64,000 bases of DNA from Actinokineospora pegani (GCF_009745975.1 NZ_WHOL01000077.1:111493-175492), one strand, 5' to 3'; shown: positions 17,544 through 26,347, numbered from the stretch's first letter. The notes: generated by a model from the letters alone, not told the origin. Program-made: numbers and translations.

Positions 17544-19007
17544 TCAGCTGCTCCTGTCGCTCTCGGTCGTGCCGACCAGGGCCCGCAGCTCCGCCATCCG
17601 GACCTTGCCGGTGGTCGAGCGCGGGACGGCGGCCAGGTACGACACCCGGCCGGGGACCTTGTAGGCGGCGAGCCCGGCGCGGCAGTGCCGGATCACCTCG
17701 TCGCGGCTCGGCGGCCGCGGCCCGCCGAGCACGGCGTGCAGCACCGCCTCCCCGTTGGCGTCGGCGTCGGCGAACACCACCGCCTCGGCGACGCCGTCGA
17801 GCACCCGCAGCACCTGCTCGACCTCGACCGGGTCGACCTTGCGGCCCGCCAGGTTGATCGGACCGCCGAGGCGGCCGGTGACGAACAGCCGCCCGTCCTC
17901 GACCCGTCCCCGGTCGCCGGTCCGGTAGTACCCGTCCGCGTCGACCCGCTCGGCGAGCAGGTCGGGGGCGTTGAGGTAGCCGCTGGACATGGACTCGGTG
18001 CGCACCCGGACCTCGTGCTCCCCGGTGGGCAGCTCCACGATCCGCAGCGACACCCCGGGCAGCGCCGTGCCCAGGCCCTCGCCGCGGTCGGCGTCGCGCT
18101 CGTAGGTGCACGGGCCCGCCTCGGCGATGCCGTAGTAGTCGGCGATCGGGACGCCGTAGACCCGCTCGAAGTCGGCGCGGACGCCCGGCGCCAGCACCGA
18201 GGCGGCCGACACGGCCCTGCTCAGCGTGGCGAACGGGGCCACGTCCGGCGCGGGCGCCTCGCCGAGCACCCGGTAGGCCAGCGGGAAGGCGACCAACCGG
18301 GTGGGGCGGGCCGCGGCCACGGCGCGGGTGATCCCCCGCGACGACGGGAGACCGCGGTAGAGGTGCAGTTCGCCACCGACGAGCAGCACCGGCAGCAGGG
18401 AGGTGTTGAAAGCCAAGCCGTTGCTGAACGACGCCAGGCACAGCACCCGGTCGTCCGCGCCCAGCCCGGTCCCGGCGACCCAGTTGCGGGCCGCGGCGAG
18501 CACCGCCCGGCCGGAGAACTCCAGGCACTTCGGCTCGCCGGTGGTGCCGGAGGTGAACCGGCAGGTCGCCGTGTCCGGCCGGGGACGCGGCGCGGTGGCG
18601 GGCGGGTCGTCGAGAGCGGCGATCGACAGCGCGCTGTCGGCCACCGGGCGGATCTCGGCGGGGAGCGGGAACTTCGCGGGCGCGGCGGTCAGGAAGTCGC
18701 CGACCCCGCACCCACTCGCGATCGCGGCCAGCTCCACGGCCCCGAACTTCGCGTCCACGAGCATCGGCAGCCTGCCGGACCGGATCAGCGCGTAGTAGGA
18801 GACCAGGTACTCCAGGCTGTTGTCGGCGTGGATGCCGACCCGGCGGCGGTCCGGGCCGAGCACCGCGTCGAGCTCCGCGGCGCGCGACCGGACCCGCTCG
18901 GACAGCTCGGTGTAGCTGACCCGGTCGGCGCCGTCGACGACGGCGGTCCGCCCGGCGTGCTCGGCGCAGGCGGCCGCGAGCACCTCGGCCAGGTCGACCT
19001 CAGCCAC
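17544..19007 (-). CDS. Stand-alone acyl/aminoacyl-AMP ligase
   Basis: A 487-residue adenylate-forming enzyme with FTSGTTGEPKCLEF, YYGIAEAGP, YRTGDRG, NLAGRKVDP and the late lysine in STTGKVRM. All core motifs are present, so it should be active. The partner carrier protein is the next gene downstream, and a full-length dehydrogenase is the next gene upstream (8-base overlap). The arrangement is like that of enzymes that activate proline or similar amino acids for oxidation on a carrier protein, but the specificity pocket cannot be read reliably by eye. The GTG at 19007 is the only start consistent with the neighbours. Confidence 0.9.
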   Translation of the reverse strand: MAEVDLAEVLAAACAEHAGRTAVVDGADRVSYTELSERVRSRAAELDAVLGPDRRRVGIHADNSLEYLVSYYALIRSGRLPMLVDAKFGAVELAAIASGCGVGDFLTAAPAKFPLPAEIRPVADSALSIAALDDPPATAPRPRPDTATCRFTSGTTGEPKCLEFSGRAVLAAARNWVAGTGLGADDRVLCLASFSNGLAFNTSLLPVLLVGGELHLYRGLPSSRGITRAVAAARPTRLVAFPLAYRVLGEAPAPDVAPFATLSRAVSAASVLAPGVRADFERVYGVPIADYYGIAEAGPCTYERDADRGEGLGTALPGVSLRIVELPTGEHEVRVRTESMSSGYLNAPDLLAERVDADGYYRTGDRGRVEDGRLFVTGRLGGPINLAGRKVDPVEVEQVLRVLDGVAEAVVFADADANGEAVLHAVLGGPRPPSRDEVIRHCRAGLAAYKVPGRVSYLAAVPRSTTGKVRMAELRALVGTTESDRSS

Positions 19008-20187
19008 GGCCGACCCCGCTCGGCGCCACCGGCGCGGCGGGCTGGGCCAGCTCGGCCCGGCAGGCCAGGCTGTGGTTGGCGATGGTCAGCATGGTGGTCT
19101 GGCTGCCGCCGGACATCCGGAACCCGCGGGCCTGCGCGTGCGCGGCCAGCGAGGCGCTGCCCCACATGTAGCCCGCGCCGCCCTCCAGGTCGGTGCACAG
19201 CGCGGCCAGCTCAGTGGCCTTCTCCACGCAGAACCACTTCAACTCCGCGACCTCCGGCACGCTGCTGCCGCCCTCGGTCAGCCGCAGGTAGCCGTCGACG
19301 ACCCCGGCCGCCATCAGCTCCTGGTCGGCCCTGGCCCTGGCCAGCGCGTGCGCGTTGACCGGCCACGCGGCCAGCGGCCTGCCGCCCAGCTCGCGGCCGC
19401 CGGTGTGCCCGACGATGTGGTCGAGCAGCCGCCGGTGCAGCTGCCAGGCGTCCGCGGCGATCAGGAACCGCATCCGCGACATCACCCGGTTCCAGCGCAT
19501 GAGCTGGCTGACCCCGCCGCGCGAGACGACCTGGTCGCGCGGGACCCGGGCGCCCTCGAAGGACACCGTGGCCGAGTCGATCGCGCGGGTGCCGAGCTTG
19601 TCGTGCACCTCCACCACCTCGACCCCGGGGGTGTCCTTGCCCACCAGCACGATCGCGGGCGCGCCGTCGAGCTGCGCGCTGACGAAGCACAGGTCGGCGT
19701 TGGCGCCGTTCACGACGTACTTCTTGCGCCCGGTGACCACGACGGAGTCGCCGTCGGTCGTGGCGGTCGTGGGCTCGGCGGCGGACGGGTCGGTGTCGCA
19801 CTGGCAGGCCACCGACTCACCCGAGACCACCGCGGGCAGGTGGCGGGCGCGCAGGCCCGGATCGGCCGCCGAGACCAGCCAGTCGGCGGCGATCTCGGTC
19901 TGCACGTGCAGACCCAGGGCCAGGCCGCCGTCGCCGACCCCGGCCACGGCCTCGCCGAGGACGAGCGCGCCGAGCAGGCCGAGGCCCTGGCCGCCGTGCT
20001 CGCGCGGCAGCGACACCCCGAGCAGCCCGTGCTCGGCCATGTCCCGCCACAGCTCCTTGCGCACGTGCCCGCCGGGGGTGGTGCGCCAGCGGTCGAGCAG
20101 GTCGGGGGTGAAGTACGCGGACGCGCGGGTGGCGAGCGCGCGGTGCTCGTCGGTCAGGCGTGCGGACAGGACGGTGTTGCTCAGCAT
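19000..20187 (-). CDS. Acyl-CoA dehydrogenase family flavoprotein
   Basis: This 395-residue full-length dehydrogenase has LPREHGGQGLG near residue 59, CQCDTDPSAAEP in place of the usual T-E-P-xx-G-S-D flavin loop, GRKKYVVNGANAD near 152, and a complete C-terminal helical domain ending in FRMSGGSQTTMLTIANH. The altered flavin loop suggests adaptation to an unusual substrate, probably an acyl or aminoacyl group on the adjacent carrier protein. The ATG at 20187 lies about 34 bases after the SagB-type gene. Only a weak ribosome-binding sequence is visible, so the start is moderately certain. Confidence 0.9.
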   Translation of the reverse strand: MLSNTVLSARLTDEHRALATRASAYFTPDLLDRWRTTPGGHVRKELWRDMAEHGLLGVSLPREHGGQGLGLLGALVLGEAVAGVGDGGLALGLHVQTEIAADWLVSAADPGLRARHLPAVVSGESVACQCDTDPSAAEPTTATTDGDSVVVTGRKKYVVNGANADLCFVSAQLDGAPAIVLVGKDTPGVEVVEVHDKLGTRAIDSATVSFEGARVPRDQVVSRGGVSQLMRWNRVMSRMRFLIAADAWQLHRRLLDHIVGHTGGRELGGRPLAAWPVNAHALARARADQELMAAGVVDGYLRLTEGGSSVPEVAELKWFCVEKATELAALCTDLEGGAGYMWGSASLAAHAQARGFRMSGGSQTTMLTIANHSLACRAELAQPAAPVAPSGVGRG

Positions 20188-20221
20188 GGACTGGTCACCA
20201 CTCTCCGGGTGGGCACCCGGC

Positions 20222-21724
20222 TCAGGAGTCGATGCGGGAGGCGAGGCCGTGGCTGTGCGCGACCGGGGCGCGGTCCCACTTGACCGCGCTCTCGTCGGCG
20301 ACGCCCGCGGCGAGGACGTAGAGCACCTCCTCGGCGGGCTCCAGCCGCACCAGGTCGGCGACCAGGTGCTCGTCGAAGCCGCCCAGGCAGGTGATGCCCA
20401 GGCCGTGCGCGGTGGCGCCGAGGCACAGCCGCTGGGCCGCGGCCGCGGCGTGGAAGTGCAGTTCCGCCAGCCCCTGCGTGCCGTGCTCGGCGAGCACCCG
20501 GCGGACCGGGGCGTGCAGCGCGATGACCACCGCGGCCGAGCGCACCACGTCCTGGCGCATACAGGCCGTGATGACCTCCTCGCTCGTCCCGGCGTCGCCG
20601 CCGAGCGGGCGCAGGCCGTGCTCGTCGGGCAGGTAGGCGTAGGCGCCAGGCGAGGTGCCCGACACCTCGCGCAGCAGCAGCCGCACGCCGACGGCGACAC
20701 CGTCGGCGCAGTCCACCGGGGTCGTGGCCCGCAGCGCCGCCAGCGCCCGGCCGAGTTCGTCGGCGGGACTGGCTGAGGGCAGGAACCCCTTGGCCGACTT
20801 GCGACGCAGCACCGTCGACCGCAGCGGGGCGGTCCCGAGCGGGTCCGGCACGGCCAGCGGCACGCCCGGTTCGCCACCCGCCGTCGCGACCACCGAGCGC
20901 ATCGACCCGAGGACCGGCTTGGACCGGGGCCCCGCGTGGTAGGTGCTGATGGAGTCGATGCTGTGCCAGCCCGCGCGCTCCTCGTCGTCGGTCGGCTCCA
21001 GACCGCCCTCCTGGTCGTCGCGCCAGACCGGTACGGCGAACGGGTTGGCGGCGCGGTCCGGCCCACCGGTCGGCTCGGCCGACCCGTGCAGCGTGATCAG
21101 CGTCTGCGGCTCGCGCCCCACCGGGTCGATCCCGAGCACCCCGGCCGCCGCGGTGCGGTCGAACCGCAGGTGCACCCTGGTGTCGAAGCCCGCGTCCTCG
21201 GCCACGACGGCGATGTTGTTCGCCACGTGACCGCCGTCGAGGTGGGTGTAGAGGTAGCCCCGCCTGCCGTACTTGCGCATGGACAGCCACGGCCTGCCGA
21301 CGACGACCACCACCGCGGACGGCTGCTCCTGGACCTCGGGCAGGAGCGCGTTCAGCGCACCTCCGGCGATCGGCCGCAAGTAGCGCAGACAGCAGCCCGC
21401 GACGTCGTAGTGGTGCAGCTCGTACCCGTCGGGTCCGCCCAGCGCGACCAGCACCTCAACCGGGTACAGCGCCCCGGCCGACGGGGTGGTGCGGGCCCGG
21501 ATCAGCGATCGGCCTTTGGTGATCGAGGTGCCCGAACGTTCGCCGTAGCCGACGCAGAGCACCTCCGACACCGCCGCCCAGGAGCGGGCGAACAGGCCGC
21601 GCCGCGTCGACGTCGCCACCGGGGCGGCGATGGCGGTGGCGGCCCGCAGCCTGGTCTCGTCCCAGAACCTGGTCAAGGTGGGGTTGGCCTGCTCGTCGAC
21701 GTCCACGCCCCACGGCAGGTTCAC
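20222..21724 (-). CDS. SagB-type flavin dehydrogenase with tandem nitroreductase domains
   Basis: This 500-residue protein has two nitroreductase-fold FMN domains in a row. The first (about 50-270) contains RTTPSAGALYPVEV and a YLYTHLDGGHVANNI segment. The second (about 300-500) starts with a LRRKSAKGFLP motif and contains HAAAAAQRLCLGATAHGLG. This is the SagB/ThcOx group, which dehydrogenates azolines in RiPPs and also oxidises carrier-bound residues in assembly lines (for example the oxidase domain of indigoidine synthetases). No RiPP cyclodehydratase is nearby, so a carrier-bound substrate is more likely. I chose the GTG at 21724. An ATG at 21880 would pull in AT-rich DNA with unlikely coding content. 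It is the first gene of the operon. Confidence 0.85.
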   Translation of the reverse strand: MNLPWGVDVDEQANPTLTRFWDETRLRAATAIAAPVATSTRRGLFARSWAAVSEVLCVGYGERSGTSITKGRSLIRARTTPSAGALYPVEVLVALGGPDGYELHHYDVAGCCLRYLRPIAGGALNALLPEVQEQPSAVVVVVGRPWLSMRKYGRRGYLYTHLDGGHVANNIAVVAEDAGFDTRVHLRFDRTAAAGVLGIDPVGREPQTLITLHGSAEPTGGPDRAANPFAVPVWRDDQEGGLEPTDDEERAGWHSIDSISTYHAGPRSKPVLGSMRSVVATAGGEPGVPLAVPDPLGTAPLRSTVLRRKSAKGFLPSASPADELGRALAALRATTPVDCADGVAVGVRLLLREVSGTSPGAYAYLPDEHGLRPLGGDAGTSEEVITACMRQDVVRSAAVVIALHAPVRRVLAEHGTQGLAELHFHAAAAAQRLCLGATAHGLGITCLGGFDEHLVADLVRLEPAEEVLYVLAAGVADESAVKWDRAPVAHSHGLASRIDS

Positions 21725-22574
21725 GACAAGACCGTCACGGGGTGACCGGGAAACGAAACGCAGAACAAAACCTGGTAGACAGCGGAAAAAGAAGACAAGA
21801 ATCCACTCCAGACAACTCGGATTGGCTCTGCCGAATCTATTCCAGACGTGCAGGCCCCCGGCCTGTCGGTCGTCAACCATGCAACCCGACGCCTATATTC
21901 GTGTCCACCCCATTGTGAGTCGGATCACGATTGATCTCATTGTGGCCGCTTCTTCGCTGGTACTGGATTTTTCGCCGTGATCACCGAATCGTCCCGCCCG
22001 AATGGAGCAATGCGCCGTTCGTGATCGGGGGTGTGATTGTAGGAGAATTCCAGTTCAGCGCAAGAATGGTGGTGTCAGGATTACCGGTTCGGCCCAGTGG
22101 GGTTCCGTCCAGCGATGACCAGTTCGGTCGTCCATAGGGTGCGTGCCTCGTTCGGAGTATCCAGCCGTGCATTCGAGTGAACGAGAATGGCAAGTCGGTC
22201 ATTTTCCAACCGGTCGGACAATTGCCCGGTTGCGGCGCCGCGCTGTCCTGACCCCCGCTGCGTCGTGCCCCGGTGAATGGAGCTCCGCCGCGTGTGCGGG
22301 TGAGTCCGAACGCCCAGTGCAGCCCTTTCCCGCATTGTGGTCCGAGATTGACATTGCCCGGCGGTCGAGTTCACGTCGGCGGTTCTGGGCGAAATGTCCA
22401 TGCCGCCGCCTTGTCCGGTAGGGCGATCCAGGACGCCGCGTCGACGGCGCCCAGGATCGGCACAGCGCGAACGCCCGGACCGATCAGCTCGGCCCATCGG
22501 CGTGCTGGGCCGGACTGCCGGCCGGCAGGCCGCGCCAGGGTTCGACGCTGGTGTCTATCTGGCCCCGGGCCGGC
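21725..22574. other. Gene-free, AT-richer region upstream of the biosynthetic operon
   Basis: This 850-base stretch is clearly richer in A and T than its surroundings, especially 21730-22200, and holds no open frame with protein-like composition. It must contain the promoter of the minus-strand operon that begins at 21724. On the other side lies the 3' end of the MerR gene. A minus-strand frame at 22081-22497 reads partly protein-like near its end but has no recognisable motif and no convincing start. Confidence 0.55.
21851..21865. promoter_or_regulatory. Perfect palindrome upstream of the biosynthetic operon
   Basis: CAGGCC, a three-base CCC centre and GGCCTG form a perfect inverted repeat about 130 bases before the GTG start of the first operon gene. 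It could be an operator for a pathway regulator, since none is encoded inside the operon, or a small hairpin in the leader. The function is inference. Confidence 0.3.
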
Positions 22575-22982
22575 TCAACGTTCAGACGGGACCTGGGCGA
22601 GCCGGGCGCGCAGGGTCGCGGCGAAGTCCTCGGCGCGGTCGAGTTGCGTGCGCAGTTTGGCGATCTGCGCCAAGGCGTCCCGCTCGTAGCCGCGCACGCG
22701 GTCGAGCAGCGCCTGCCGCTCCCCGGCGTCGAGGTCGGCGGCGTCGAGGCGGTCGGTGGTCTCGAGCAGGTCGCGCATCTGCTCCAGGGAGAAGCCGAGT
22801 GGTTTCATGCGCCGGATCACCATCAGGCGGGTGACGTCGTCCTCGGTGTAGAGGCGGAAGCCGCCTTGGGAGCGGGCGGAGGGGATGACCAGGCCGGTCT
22901 CCTCGTAGTGCCGGATGGTGCGAAGGGACAGTTCGGTGCGCGCGGCGACCTCACCGATCTGCATGTGCCCGTCGCCCACCAT
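22575..22982 (-). CDS. MerR family transcriptional regulator
   Basis: This 135-residue regulator has an N-terminal winged HTH (MQIGEVAARTELSLRTIRHYEETGL), followed by the wing motif RSQGGFRLYTEDDVTRL, then a long coiled-coil dimer helix with QLDRAEDFAATL. There is no cysteine cluster, so it is not a typical metal sensor. The ATG at 22982 follows AGGACACC. It is divergent from a SulP transporter gene. A palindrome of the MerR-operator type lies between them, 47 bases upstream of this start, so it probably controls itself and the transporter. Confidence 0.9.
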   Translation of the reverse strand: MVGDGHMQIGEVAARTELSLRTIRHYEETGLVIPSARSQGGFRLYTEDDVTRLMVIRRMKPLGFSLEQMRDLLETTDRLDAADLDAGERQALLDRVRGYERDALAQIAKLRTQLDRAEDFAATLRARLAQVPSER

Positions 22983-23028
22983 GGTGTCCTGTCCCTCCGG
23001 TGGGATGTCCGGCACACCCCGCGCGGAT

Positions 23029-23048
23029 CTACCTTAACGTCAGGGTAG
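23029..23048. promoter_or_regulatory. MerR-type operator palindrome
   Basis: The 20 bases start with CTACC and end with GGTAG around the core TTAACGTCAG. The arms match at 15 of 20 positions on the opposite strand. This is the size and style of MerR operators (ACCTTAACGT... type), which usually lie within a stretched promoter spacer. It lies between the divergent MerR and SulP genes, close to the MerR start. Confidence 0.6.
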
Positions 23049-23364
23049 AGTTTCGACCGGTGCGGGGAGACCCGTCCGTCGCCGCGCCGTCGTATCGGGG
23101 TCAGTGCCGTCTCCGGTGAAGAGTCGATTCCCCGCGGGAGACGAGTGTGTGCGAGCCCCTGACGCCCAGCGCCGCGGCCTGTCCGCCGTAACGCCCCGCT
23201 CCGGGAAGTCGGTGCCGTGCCCCGTCGCGGCCCGTCTCGCTTCGCCCACCTGGGTCCCGCCACCGCGGAACCGTCCTCGCGGGGCGCCGTCCGGCGCCGC
23301 CGTGTCCCGCCGCACGCCCCTGGCCTCGACCGGGCGTGCCCGAGCATGACAGGTACCTGCTCCG
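23049..23364. other. Leader/intergenic region before the SulP gene
   Basis: This is 316 bases with no supportable gene. It should contain the SulP leader. Open frames here on both strands have the biased composition of off-frame GC-rich DNA. Confidence 0.5.
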
Positions 23365-24885
23365 TTGCCCTCTCCCGACTCCATCCCGCCCCCGTCGTCG
23401 CCAGTCGCCCGCTTGCGCGGGCTCTCACCTGACTGGCTCCGCGACCCGAAGGTGTGGCGCACCGAGATCCTCGCCGGGCTCGTCGTCGCGCTGGCGCTGA
23501 TCCCCGAGGCGATCTCCTTCTCCATCATCGCCGGGGTCGACCCGGCGGTGGGCCTGTTCGCCTCGTTCACCATGGCCGTGGTCATCTCCGTCGTCGGCGG
23601 GCGCCGGGCCATGATCTCCGCCGCCACCGGCGCGGTCGCGCTGGTCATCGCCCCGCTCAACCACGCGCACGGGCTGGGCTACCTGGTCGCCGCCGTCATC
23701 CTCGCCGGGGTGTTCCAGATCGTGCTCGGCGCGCTCGGCGTCGCCAAGCTGATGCGCTTCATCCCCCGCTCGGTGATGGTCGGCTTCGTCAACGCCCTGG
23801 CCATCCTGATCTTCCTGGCCCAGGTGCCGGAGATGCGCGACGTCCCCTGGGCGGTCTACCCGCTGATCCTCGGCGGGCTGGCGCTGATGGTGTTCTTCCC
23901 GAAGATCACCACCGTCGTGCCCGCACCGCTGGTGTCCATCGTCGTGCTCACCCTCATCACCGTCGGCGCGGGCATCGCCGTCCCGTCCGTCGGCGACAAG
24001 GGCGCCCTGCCGTCGTCGCTGCCGGTGCCGGGCCTGCCGGACGTGCCGTTCACCCTGGACACCCTCGCCATCATCGCCCCCTACGCCTTCGCGGTGGCGC
24101 TGGTCGGGCTGATGGAGTCGCTGATGACCGCGAAGCTGGTCGACGACATCACCGACACCCACTCCAACAAGACCCGCGAGTCCATCGGCCAGGGCGTCGC
24201 CAACATCGTCACCGGCTTCTTCGGCGGCATGGGCGGCTGCGCCATGATCGGCCAGACCATGATCAACGTGAAGGTCTCCGGCGCCCGCACCCGCGTGTCG
24301 ACCTTCCTCGCCGGGGTCTTCCTCATGGTCCTGTGCATCGCCTTCGGCCCCGTGGTCTCCGACATCCCGATGGCCGCCCTGGTCGCGGTGATGGTCATGG
24401 TGTCCTTCGCGACCTTCGACTGGCACTCCATCGCCCCCAAGACCCTACGCCGGATGCCCCTCGGGGAGATCACGGTCATGGTGGTCACGGTCGCCTGCGT
24501 GGTGATCACCGACAACCTCGCCATCGGCGTCGTCGTCGGCTCGGTCACCGCCATGGTCATCTTCGCCAAGCGCGTCGCCCACCTCGCCGAGGTCACCGCC
24601 GTCATCGACCCCGACGGCACCACGGTCGTCTACCGGGTCACCGGCGAGCTGTTCTTCGCCTCCTCCAACGACCTCGTCGGCCAGTTCGACTACGCGGGCG
24701 ACCCGCCCCACGTCGTCATCGACCTCAGCGTCGCCCACATCTGGGACGCCTCCTCCGTCGCCGCCCTCGACGCCATCGAGACCAAGTACACCCAACGCGG
24801 CAAGACCGTCGAGATCACCGGCCTCAACCCACCCAGCGCCCACCTGCACGGCAAACTCTCCGGCGCGCTCACCGCAGGCCACTGA
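23365..24885 (+). CDS. SulP family anion transporter with STAS domain
   Basis: The protein has 506 residues: a membrane part of about 10-14 helices (residues 30-400) followed by a C-terminal STAS domain (about 415-500). The SulP signature is visible in LAGLVVALALIPEAISFSIIAGVDPAVGL-type sequence near residue 30. The VIDLSVAHIWDASSVAALD segment marks the STAS domain. Family members carry sulfate, bicarbonate or other anions. The best start is a TTG at 23365, since no in-frame ATG exists at the right place. It is divergent from a MerR regulator, which likely controls it, and is followed by a strong hairpin terminator. Confidence 0.93.
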   Translation: MPSPDSIPPPSSPVARLRGLSPDWLRDPKVWRTEILAGLVVALALIPEAISFSIIAGVDPAVGLFASFTMAVVISVVGGRRAMISAATGAVALVIAPLNHAHGLGYLVAAVILAGVFQIVLGALGVAKLMRFIPRSVMVGFVNALAILIFLAQVPEMRDVPWAVYPLILGGLALMVFFPKITTVVPAPLVSIVVLTLITVGAGIAVPSVGDKGALPSSLPVPGLPDVPFTLDTLAIIAPYAFAVALVGLMESLMTAKLVDDITDTHSNKTRESIGQGVANIVTGFFGGMGGCAMIGQTMINVKVSGARTRVSTFLAGVFLMVLCIAFGPVVSDIPMAALVAVMVMVSFATFDWHSIAPKTLRRMPLGEITVMVVTVACVVITDNLAIGVVVGSVTAMVIFAKRVAHLAEVTAVIDPDGTTVVYRVTGELFFASSNDLVGQFDYAGDPPHVVIDLSVAHIWDASSVAALDAIETKYTQRGKTVEITGLNPPSAHLHGKLSGALTAGH

Positions 24886-24889
24886 CCCG

Positions 24890-24925
24890 GCGCCGCCAAC
24901 CGACCCCGTCGTCGGTTGGCGGCGC
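24890..24925 (+). terminator. Hairpin terminator after the SulP gene
   Basis: A 15-base perfect stem (GCGCCGCCAACCGAC paired with its complement at 24911-24925) and a six-base loop start five bases after the SulP stop codon. There is no T-run, as is common in actinomycetes. Confidence 0.85.
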
Positions 24926-25073
24926 TCGTGGCGAAGGCCGTGGCGGCGACGCCAGGGCTGGCCGAGGCATTCACTCTGGATCACCCGAAAGGTTCGGGCA
25001 GTTTCGGAACTACTCCGGCTCCCACTCGACTGACTGGGGGAGGAACGTTCCACAACCAGAGGTGACCCACTCC

Positions 25074-25802
25074 ATGCCCAGCAAGGACCGTAGTTCGGCG
25101 GCCGCGCGCCGCGGCCTGTCCCTGAACGTGATCTTGACCGCCGTTGTCGTCGTGGTCGCCACCGCCGTGATCGCGGCGGTGCTGCTCGCGGGCCGCCCCG
25201 ACACCGCGGGCGGCAGCACGAACGAGACGCTCCGGCCTCCAGGCAGCCACACGCTGTCGCAGGGGGCGGGCGACGAGGTCACGGTGGTGGAGTTCCTGGA
25301 CTTCCAGTGCCCGGCCTGCGCCTCGTTCTACACGAACGTCACCAAGAAGTTGGAGCAGGACTACATGGGGCGGTTCACCTTCGTCCCCCGCCACTTCCCG
25401 CTTCTGAGCCACCCGCTCGCCGTTCCGGCCGCCCGGGCCGCCGAAGCCGCGGGCAAGCAGGGAAAGTACGCGCAGATGTACCACGCCCTCTACGACGAGT
25501 ACGCGTCCTGGGCGCTGACCGAGGACGGGAAGTCCACCAGCGACGACCTCGCGAGGGCCACCGCGCGGTTCGAGGCGTTCGCCACCGCGGCAGGCCTCGA
25601 CCTGGCCCGCTTCCGCGTGGACGTGGCCGCACCCGAGGTGCAGGCGATCGTCGACCAGGACATCGCCGACGGCCGCGAGCTCGGTGTGGACAGCACCCCG
25701 ACGTTCTTCATCAACGGCGAGAAGTTCCAGCCGCGAGGCAGCACCGCCGCCGAGGTCGACCGGGAACTGCGCGCGAAGATCGACGCCGGGACCACCGGAT
25801 GA
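25074..25802 (+). CDS. Membrane-anchored DsbA-like thiol-disulfide oxidoreductase
   Basis: The 242-residue protein has a short basic N-terminus, one membrane segment at about residues 17-40 (LNVILTAVVVVVATAVIAAVLLAG), and then a thioredoxin-fold domain with the active site CPAC in DFQCPACASFY. It ends with the cis-proline segment STPTFFINGEKF. The topology places the active site outside the membrane, so it oxidises exported proteins. It overlaps the following VKOR gene by ATGA, so the pair forms a unit. I used the ATG at 25074; an in-frame GTG at 25062 is possible. Confidence 0.92.
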   Translation: MPSKDRSSAAARRGLSLNVILTAVVVVVATAVIAAVLLAGRPDTAGGSTNETLRPPGSHTLSQGAGDEVTVVEFLDFQCPACASFYTNVTKKLEQDYMGRFTFVPRHFPLLSHPLAVPAARAAEAAGKQGKYAQMYHALYDEYASWALTEDGKSTSDDLARATARFEAFATAAGLDLARFRVDVAAPEVQAIVDQDIADGRELGVDSTPTFFINGEKFQPRGSTAAEVDRELRAKIDAGTTG

Positions 25803-26347
25803 GCCGCGCACTGCTCTGGCTGTACACCATCGGCGGCGGCCTCGGCCTCGCCGCGGCGATCGCGTTGACCCTGGAGAAGATCGCCAAGCTCACCGACCCC
25901 ACCCACGTGCCGATCTGCTCGCTGAACCCGGTGATCTCCTGCGGGTCGGTGATGGACAGCGCCCAAGCCGCCGCGTTCGGCTTCCCCAACCCGCTCATCG
26001 GCATCGCCGCCTTCGCCGTCGTGGTCACCACCGGGGTGGCCGGGCTCGCGGGGTTCCAACCGCCGCGCTGGTACCAGGTCGGCCTCGCCGCGGGCACCAC
26101 GTTCGGCGTGGTGTTCGTGCACTGGCTCATCGCCTCGAGCCTCTACGACATCCACGCCCTGTGTCCGTACTGCCTCGTCGTGTGGATCGTGACGATCCCG
26201 CTGTTCTGGTACACCGCCCTCGCGACCTGGCCCGTGCTCGCACCCCTGCGCAAGGTCCACAGCGCGGTCTTGGCGCTCTGGTACGTGGTGATCGTGGTCC
26301 TCGTGCTGATCGCCTTCTGGGACTACTGGACCAGCCTGTTCGCCTGA
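25799..26347 (+). CDS. Vitamin K epoxide reductase (VKOR) family protein
   Basis: This 182-residue membrane protein has about five membrane segments. The loop cysteines appear in PICSLNPVISCGSVMDS near residues 40-55, and the quinone-site CPYC motif appears in HALCPYCLVVW near residue 120. Bacterial VKOR proteins reoxidise DsbA-like proteins with quinone. It is translationally coupled to the DsbA-like gene (ATGA overlap), so the two form a complete disulfide-generating pair. Confidence 0.94.
   Translation: MSRALLWLYTIGGGLGLAAAIALTLEKIAKLTDPTHVPICSLNPVISCGSVMDSAQAAAFGFPNPLIGIAAFAVVVTTGVAGLAGFQPPRWYQVGLAAGTTFGVVFVHWLIASSLYDIHALCPYCLVVWIVTIPLFWYTALATWPVLAPLRKVHSAVLALWYVVIVVLVLIAFWDYWTSLFA

Noticed and set aside
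21725-21880. Extension of the SagB-type protein to an upstream ATG at 21880
   Set aside because: The added 52 residues come from AT-rich DNA, include unlikely runs of Phe and Cys, and are not part of the family; the GTG at 21724 fits better.
22081-22497. Minus-strand 138-codon frame in the region upstream of the biosynthetic operon
   Set aside because: Only the last third reads somewhat protein-like; no recognisable domain or convincing start, so I treat the region as non-coding.
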